Part shown: piece by piece, positions 16,545 through 20,889 of the stretch | How the letters are laid out: each line of letters begins with the position of its first letter | Position numbering within the stretch: position 1 is the first letter of the stretch | Source: Planctomycetota bacterium | GTDB taxonomy: Bacteria > Planctomycetota > Phycisphaerae > Sedimentisphaerales > Anaerohalosphaeraceae | NCBI GenBank assembly: GCA_003644175.1 | Contig: QNBS01000003.1 | Coordinates: 1 to 20,889 of the forward strand | Length of the DNA stretch: 20,889 bases | Direction of reading: 5' to 3' | The notes under the pieces: generated by a model | What the model saw: only the letters and a program-made list of their open reading frames with translations | Told to the model about the DNA's origin: nothing | Database searches by the model: none | Position numbers and translations under genes: made by a program

Positions 16545-16845
16545 CGGCACGGTATTACAGATTTCCACAAGCCTCTCTCGGCCGAGGCATTTTCGCAGAG
16601 CTGTCCGGTGCTGTTGCGGAAGGCAGGGTACAGGACGGGCTACCTGGGAAAATTCGCTGTGGGTTGGCCCGACAAGGAAATGGAAATACGTCAGGTTCCC
16701 CGGGGAGAATCCGATTTATGAGCAGTTGTTTGACTTGTCGAAGGACCCGTATGAGTTGAATAACCTGGCGCGTGATCCGGATCACGAGGCGATGCTGAGG
16801 CGCCTTCGCCGGCGGTGTGACGCCTACCGGCGCCAACTCGTATAA
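16545..16845 (+). pseudogene. sulfatase remnant with large internal deletion and frameshift
   Basis: Two pieces of a formylglycine sulfatase survive. In the frame starting at 16545, RHGITDFHKPLSAEAF and LLRKAGYRTGYLGKFAVGW match the region just after the CxPSR catalytic motif of sulfatases. From about 16670, a different frame reads RKWKYVRFPGENPIYEQLFD, then LSKDPYELNNLARDPDH, the usual C-terminus. The catalytic Cys segment, the start and the large central domain are missing, and the two pieces are out of frame. An open frame of 105 residues spans the region but joins unrelated frames. It begins 30 nt after the pheT stop. Arylsulfatases are numerous in planctomycetes and desulfate polysaccharides; this copy cannot work. 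Confidence 0.82.
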
Positions 16846-16871
16846 GCCGGCAAGCTTTGGGTTGATTCCGG

Positions 16872-18926
16872 TTAGACGTCGGCGTTTAGTTCGTGCTGGA
16901 TTGGGGCCTGGGTTGCGTTTGCTGTCATTGCTCGGTAGAAGCACCAGCTTAGGCCGACTATGATCAGCAGAAGGACGACGCTTAGAATAATGTAGGGGAC
17001 GGCGCCGAGGGTATCTGCAACGATTTTCTTTTGCTCTGAGACACCGGCCTTTGAGGTTAGCCGGATCAGTGTGATTGCGAGAAACGCGCTTATGTCCAGG
17101 GTTGCTATGATGCCGGCCCAGCGGGCGAACGCCGACGGATGATTCGGATAGACACTGTGCCTTTCGAGGACAATAGTGCTCATAACCAAAGCGCCCAGCC
17201 CCAGACCGAGCGACTGCCAGAGTAGATATTGGCCGAACCGGTCTGATATATTTTCAACTGAAATCAGGACAACAACCATCGCCGCCGAGATCGCCGCCAT
17301 GATAAATCCTAATGCGCCGGTCGCCTTTCCCCCGCAAAGTGCAGGATTGAGCAAATCGGCAGCGGATTCGCTATTTTTGCCTCGGGTCGGATTCTTTATC
17401 AGGCTCATTAGAATTGAAATGACGGGTGCAATCCCAACAATGCCGGCGCCGACACAGTTGTAGATGTTCCAGTGGCCTGTATTCGGGTTTCGCAGGAAAC
17501 CATTGTCGGCGGTGAAGTCGTCGAACATGCTCCACATCCACAGCGTGCCCAATACAACCGGAATAAAGATGCGAATCGAATAGCTCCACCAGCGTCCCAA
17601 ATGCCAGTCGCTGCGTTCGTTGGCATGGGAGCGAAGCGTCTCGATATTGTAGAGCCAGCCCAATACGGCGCACTCGAGAAGCCCGAGAAATGCTATTCCC
17701 CATGCGCCGTTGATAAACGTGTCGATCGTGCCGAGCCAGTTCAGCCCGCCGCGCGTGACATATATGAGACCCATCGCCAGCCCGACAAGGCTCATCAGAG
17801 GCAGCACAAGCCATCTGGGCCAGCCTGTTTTGTCGACGACGCCTGCCAGCACCGACTCGGTAATCGAAAAGCCCGAATCGATGCCCAACGTAATCAGCGT
17901 AAAGAAAAACAAAATGCTCCACCAGGCCGCACCGGGCAGTTGCGCCAGTGCGTATGGAAACGCCACAAAGGCCAGCCCCGGTCCGCTGTCAACGACTTTG
18001 TCCACTCCAACGGCGCTGCCGGCCCGAGACGTCGCAAAGGCCATCGCGCCTAATGTCGAGAAGATCGCCAGGCCCGCTATGAAGCTGGTGGCGAAATCCG
18101 CCAATCCGATGATCGCGGCGTTGTTGTTGATATCGCTTTTGCGGTGGAGAAAACTGGCGTAGGTCAGCATTACGCCAAATGCAAGACTCAGCGAAAAGAA
18201 TACCTGCCCGAAGGCGAACCGCCATGTTGTGGGCCTGGCTAATTGCGACCAGTCGGGATCGAGATAATAGACCAGTCCCTTCATACTGCCTGGCAGTGTC
18301 AGGCCGCGAACCGTCAGGACGGCAAGGATCAGCCACGGCAGCGGGACCGTGAGCCACACAATTTTGCCCACCATGTTGACGCCCCTGCATATACACAGGT
18401 ACAGCAGTATCCACGTGATGATCAGGGGGATTACGATATTCTTCTGGAACGGGCCCCACGGCGTCCCCTGCGTCAGGTACGTATCGAAAAAGAAATTCTT
18501 CGCATTTTCCACACCCTCGACGCCGGCGCCTGCCCACGGAAGCGGCGTGCCGTGAATGATCGATTGAAAACTGTAACCCATGAAGCTGATGCAGTAGGCC
18601 AGGATCACCGGGTAGTAGGTGATAATCACAAAGCCCAGGAGTATCCCCCACCAGCCGACAAACTCGTGTCTCTTGTGGGTCCGCGCAAATGCATCCGGCG
18701 CCGCCCGCTGGGTAAAGTGGCCGAGGCTGAATTCGAGGATCAGCATGGGTATGCCCACGCAGAACATCGCGGCGATATACGGGACGAGGAACGCCCCGCC
18801 GCCGTAAGAATAGAGCTTGTACGGAAAACCCCACAGGTTGCCTAATCCGACGGCGGAACCCACCGCAGCCAGCACAAACCCGCCCCGCGTACCCCAGTTC
18901 TCACGCCGTTCTTCAAGCATCTCCAT
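16872..18926 (-). CDS. sodium-dependent transporter of the NSS (SLC6/LeuT) family, long form
   Basis: A 684-residue integral membrane symporter that would take up an amino acid or related solute with sodium. The family signature in TM1 is clear: FVLAAVGSAVGLGNLWGFPY (about 17-36), with the glycine-rich unwound stretch, followed by GGGAFLVPY. Many hydrophobic segments follow (more than 12). Bacterial NSS proteins are usually about 450-510 residues; here the C-terminal 150 residues add extra predicted helices. The conserved Arg of NxWRFPY (the extracellular gate Arg30 of LeuT) is Gly. The ATG at 18926 is chosen because AAAGGGA lies 6 nt upstream; the frame could also open at a TTG at 18932 with no room for a ribosome-binding site. 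It is convergent with the sulfatase relic. Substrate unknown. Confidence 0.9.
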   Translation of the reverse strand: MEMLEERRENWGTRGGFVLAAVGSAVGLGNLWGFPYKLYSYGGGAFLVPYIAAMFCVGIPMLILEFSLGHFTQRAAPDAFARTHKRHEFVGWWGILLGFVIITYYPVILAYCISFMGYSFQSIIHGTPLPWAGAGVEGVENAKNFFFDTYLTQGTPWGPFQKNIVIPLIITWILLYLCICRGVNMVGKIVWLTVPLPWLILAVLTVRGLTLPGSMKGLVYYLDPDWSQLARPTTWRFAFGQVFFSLSLAFGVMLTYASFLHRKSDINNNAAIIGLADFATSFIAGLAIFSTLGAMAFATSRAGSAVGVDKVVDSGPGLAFVAFPYALAQLPGAAWWSILFFFTLITLGIDSGFSITESVLAGVVDKTGWPRWLVLPLMSLVGLAMGLIYVTRGGLNWLGTIDTFINGAWGIAFLGLLECAVLGWLYNIETLRSHANERSDWHLGRWWSYSIRIFIPVVLGTLWMWSMFDDFTADNGFLRNPNTGHWNIYNCVGAGIVGIAPVISILMSLIKNPTRGKNSESAADLLNPALCGGKATGALGFIMAAISAAMVVVLISVENISDRFGQYLLWQSLGLGLGALVMSTIVLERHSVYPNHPSAFARWAGIIATLDISAFLAITLIRLTSKAGVSEQKKIVADTLGAVPYIILSVVLLLIIVGLSWCFYRAMTANATQAPIQHELNADV

Positions 18927-19042
18927 ATACAATCCCTTTCAATGATCGACCTGCTGCGATCTAATAGTAAGCAGCAGACAGCAAATCGTCAATTGAAAAT
19001 CCCTGTTCGGGCGCCCATCCGGAATTGGCGTCATTATTCCAA

Positions 19043-19071
19043 TTGACACGTAAGGGCAGTTATCTTATGAT
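19043..19071 (+). promoter_or_regulatory. near-consensus promoter of the MntA-HepT operon
   Basis: TTGACA (19043-19048), 17 nt, TATGAT (19066-19071): eleven of twelve consensus bases with ideal spacing, the strongest sigma70 match seen in the window. Initiation near 19078 gives a leader of about 76 nt. The leader contains the inverted repeat GCGGAC (19086-19091) / GTCCGC (19105-19110). Confidence 0.65.
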
Positions 19072-19153
19072 GTTGCACAATGAGGGCGGACCGAAGCGGG
19101 CTTTGTCCGCTGAGCCGGATTGCAGACAAGGCGTTGGATTACGAGTAATAGAG

Positions 19154-19465
19154 ATGGTCAAGCTGATTGAAGACAAGCAAAAGGAACTGGTTAGCCTCTG
19201 CCGGAAGCACAAGGTAGAGCGTCTGGAACTGTTCGGCTCGGCCCTGACAGGTGATAATTTCGATATAGAAAAGAGCGATGTTGATTTCTTAGTCGAGTTT
19301 CTGCCCCTTGAGCCGGGCGAAAGCGCGCACGCCTACTTTGGGTTGCTTGAGGGCCTCCGGAGTTTGTTCCAGCGAAATGTTGATTTGGTGATGACTCGTG
19401 CGATAAAGAATCGTTATTTTCTCGAGTCGATTAATCAAAACAGGGAGGTTCTTTATGCAGCTTAG
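19154..19465 (+). CDS. mntA: MntA-type nucleotidyltransferase antitoxin
   Basis: A 103-residue minimal nucleotidyltransferase, the antitoxin of a HepT/MntA (type VII) toxin-antitoxin module. In characterised systems MntA transfers AMP groups to a tyrosine of HepT and so silences it. The active-site pattern is complete: GSA at residues 28-30, SDVD with D42 and D44, and the third Asp D77 in RNVDLVM. I start at ATG 19154 because the alignment-like N-terminus [19 protein letters not shown] begins there. Longer in-frame starts add an unrelated sequence overlapping the promoter. The Shine-Dalgarno is poor. Its end overlaps the hepT start by 11 nt, showing translational coupling. Confidence 0.88.
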   Translation: MVKLIEDKQKELVSLCRKHKVERLELFGSALTGDNFDIEKSDVDFLVEFLPLEPGESAHAYFGLLEGLRSLFQRNVDLVMTRAIKNRYFLESINQNREVLYAA

Positions 19466-19793
19466 ATCAAAGAAATACCTCGAAGATATCAGGATGGCTG
19501 TGGATGCCATTTCTGAGTTTACAGTCGGCAAAACGGTCAGTGATTATGACGAAGATCATTTGCTGAGATCCGCTGTCGAGCGACAATTTGTGATCATAGG
19601 AGAAGCGCTGAATTGTCTTGCCTACGAAGATTTGCCGACAGCCGAAAGAATTAGCGATTACCGCCGGATCATAGATTTTCGTAATGTTCTTGTTCACGGC
19701 TATGACATTGTGGACGACTTTGTCGTTTGGGATATAGTGGCAAAAGAACTGCCGGTGCTCGGTGAGGAGGTCAGAGAGCTTCTGGGCGAGTGA
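19455..19793 (+). CDS. hepT: HepT-type (DUF86) toxin, HEPN ribonuclease
   Basis: A 112-residue HEPN-family toxin. The hallmark RX4-6HXY RNase motif is present as RNVLVHGY (R76, H81, Y83), so the catalytic and AMPylation-target residues are intact. Known homologues cleave RNA and block growth unless the partner MntA modifies them. GGGAGG 6 nt before the ATG, inside the end of mntA, is a strong ribosome-binding site. Length is normal. The pair lies between a transporter gene and hisH with no sign of a mobile element around it. It is probably active as a toxin-antitoxin or defence module, by family knowledge only. Confidence 0.9.
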   Translation: MQLRSKKYLEDIRMAVDAISEFTVGKTVSDYDEDHLLRSAVERQFVIIGEALNCLAYEDLPTAERISDYRRIIDFRNVLVHGYDIVDDFVVWDIVAKELPVLGEEVRELLGE

Positions 19794-19838
19794 CGTGTTT
19801 CCTGGAAAGTTGCTGTAATTGCAGAAGTGTTTTAACAG

Positions 19839-20456
19839 ATGATAGTAGTTATTGATTATAATGTTGGCAATGTCAAGAGTGTTCGCAATGCTCTTGATTA
19901 TCTGGGGCTTGCCGATAAGCTTTCGGCCGATGCCGGGGACATCGAAAGGGCCGACGGGATTATTCTGCCCGGTGTTGCGGCTTTTGGTTATGCGATCAAG
20001 GCGCTTGGCGCCACGGCCGAGGTGGTTAAGGACGTGGCGCGGGCGGGCAAGCCTGTTCTTGGGATTTGTGTGGGTTTTCAGCTGCTTTTTGACCACAGTT
20101 GCGAGATGGGCGAGCACGAGGGATTGGGCCTTATCGCAGGCGACGTCAGGCCGATACCGCCGGGGCGGACTATTCCGCACATGGGGTGGAATGCGGTGCA
20201 TCCCGCCGAGGGAATGGACCTTTTTGACGGCCTGCAGGATAACGAGCACTTCTATTTCGCCCATTCGTACCAGGCGCATGTTGCCGATGCGGATGCAAAG
20301 GTCGCCTATGCGGACTATGGGATCGAGATCGCCGCGTCCGTGCAGAAGGGCAATATCTTCGGCGTGCAGTTTCACCCGGAAAAAAGCGGCAAGGCGGGAT
20401 TGGGCGTTTTGCGCAACTTTGACAGAATCTGCAGTAACGGAGCCGGCCGATGCTGA
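19839..20456 (+). CDS. hisH: imidazole glycerol phosphate synthase, glutaminase subunit HisH
   Basis: A 205-residue class-I glutamine amidotransferase that supplies ammonia to HisF in the fifth step of histidine synthesis. The nucleophile Cys77 lies in [11 protein letters not shown] (family usually LGICLGMQLLF). The catalytic His179 and Glu181 lie in VQFHPEKS. The N-terminal [11 protein letters not shown] and the PGVAAFG oxyanion strand are also typical. The gene ends in a 7-nt overlap with hisF (ATGCTGA), indicating coupled translation of the two subunits. There is no good Shine-Dalgarno; TGTAAT at 19814-19819 could serve as a -10. hisA, often found between or next to these genes, is not between them here. 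Confidence 0.95.
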   Translation: MIVVIDYNVGNVKSVRNALDYLGLADKLSADAGDIERADGIILPGVAAFGYAIKALGATAEVVKDVARAGKPVLGICVGFQLLFDHSCEMGEHEGLGLIAGDVRPIPPGRTIPHMGWNAVHPAEGMDLFDGLQDNEHFYFAHSYQAHVADADAKVAYADYGIEIAASVQKGNIFGVQFHPEKSGKAGLGVLRNFDRICSNGAGRC

Positions 20457-20889
20457 CCAAGCGAATCATCCCCTGCCTGGACGTTAAAGATAATCGTGTT
20501 GTGAAGGGCATTAATTTTCTGAATCTGCGCGATGCGGGCGATCCGGTCGAGTTGGGCTCGCGATACAGCGACGAAGGCGCCGACGAACTGGTGTTCCTGG
20601 ATATCACGGCGACGATACGCTCGCGGAAGACCATCGTCGATCTCGTCGGGCATGTGGCCGAGAAGGTCTTCATCCCGTTTACGGTCGGCGGCGGTATCAG
20701 GACGGCGGATGAAATTGACACCCTGCTTCGCGCCGGCGCCGACAAATGCTCGATCAATACGGCGGCGGTTTTGAACCCCGATATTATCGCCGAGTCCGCC
20801 GAGCGGTTCGGCAGCCAGTGTGTGGTATTGGCGATCGACGCCAGGCGCACGCCGGGCAGGAAGAACAAGTGGCATGTGACGGTCAAGGC
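20450..20889 (+). CDS. hisF: imidazole glycerol phosphate synthase, cyclase subunit HisF (5' part)
   Basis: The first 146 residues of HisF are in the window; the gene runs off the right edge with no stop. HisF is a TIM barrel that uses ammonia from HisH to make imidazole glycerol phosphate and AICAR. Visible motifs are [12 protein letters not shown] with catalytic Asp11, the phosphate-binding TVGGGIR (78-84), SINTAAV (101-107) and LAIDAR with the second catalytic Asp130. The frame is clean to the end. The start overlaps the hisH stop by 7 nt. The family is about 250 residues, so a little over half is present. Confidence 0.95.
   Translation, partial: MLTKRIIPCLDVKDNRVVKGINFLNLRDAGDPVELGSRYSDEGADELVFLDITATIRSRKTIVDLVGHVAEKVFIPFTVGGGIRTADEIDTLLRAGADKCSINTAAVLNPDIIAESAERFGSQCVVLAIDARRTPGRKNKWHVTVK

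Noticed and set aside
16528..16845. 105-residue open frame as an intact small gene
   Set aside because: Its N-terminal half is out of frame with the sulfatase coding sense visible in the neighbouring frame. It is a pseudogene.
19025..19153. N-terminal extension of the nucleotidyltransferase from a TTG at 19025
   Set aside because: It would overlap the near-consensus promoter and adds a sequence unlike MntA proteins. ATG 19154 gives the normal family length.

Overview
The window reads as chromosomal DNA from a Planctomycetota bacterium, most likely class Phycisphaerae (inference from gene style, not from a marker gene). The signs are a CotH-type secreted protein ending in thrombospondin-3 and dockerin-like repeats, a Tat-exported Gfo/Idh/MocA oxidoreductase, a sulfatase remnant, a DUF4954 protein, a PheT without its tRNA-binding domain, a PEGA lipoprotein, and intergenic spacers filled with the short 'caatccgtggtt' / 'tctgcgttatctgcgg' words common in this group. 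There are no rRNA or tRNA genes, CRISPR arrays or complete insertion sequences.

Layout. 1-3930: a secreted CotH-like protein (255-1880) and an unusually large type I signal peptidase (2079-3701), separated and flanked by dispersed repeat words. 3931-7192 (minus strand): a two-gene unit with a 732-aa left-handed beta-helix protein of the DUF4954 family followed by a double-SIS-domain sugar-phosphate isomerase-like protein, transcribed from a recognisable promoter near 7331-7359. 7438-8493 (minus): rlmN. 8648-11350 (plus): a secreted beta-propeller protein and a Tat-signal Gfo/Idh/MocA oxidoreductase, 39 nt apart and probably one operon. 11561-13844 (plus): a soluble two-PAS histidine kinase and an OmpR/PhoB-type response regulator. 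The regulator has its own promoter beside a perfect TTAACAG/CTGTTAA palindrome plus a direct repeat. 13834-14307 (minus): a PEGA-domain lipoprotein overlapping the regulator tail to tail. 14506-16515 (plus): pheT without pheS next to it. 16545-16845: a decayed sulfatase. 16872-18926 (minus): a large NSS-family sodium symporter. 19154-19793 (plus): a MntA/HepT toxin-antitoxin pair behind a near-consensus promoter. 19839-end (plus): hisH and the 5' part of hisF, overlapping by 7 nt.

How the genes fit together. Most are independent housekeeping units (lepB, rlmN, pheT, hisHF) mixed with envelope and polysaccharide-related genes (CotH/dockerin protein, beta-propeller plus oxidoreductase, sulfatase relic, PEGA lipoprotein). 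The best candidate for an undescribed system is the DUF4954 plus SIS pair. It joins a hexapeptide-repeat protein, a fold typical of sugar acyltransferases, to a GlmS-like isomerase that has no glutaminase half, which suggests an unassigned sugar-phosphate pathway. The signal peptidase with a CxxC...CxxC insert and a roughly 240-residue insertion before its last catalytic box is the most unusual single protein. Several genes without a Shine-Dalgarno sequence (rlmN, the response regulator, lepB) have a -10-like hexamer 7-11 nt before the start codon, suggesting leaderless or nearly leaderless mRNAs.
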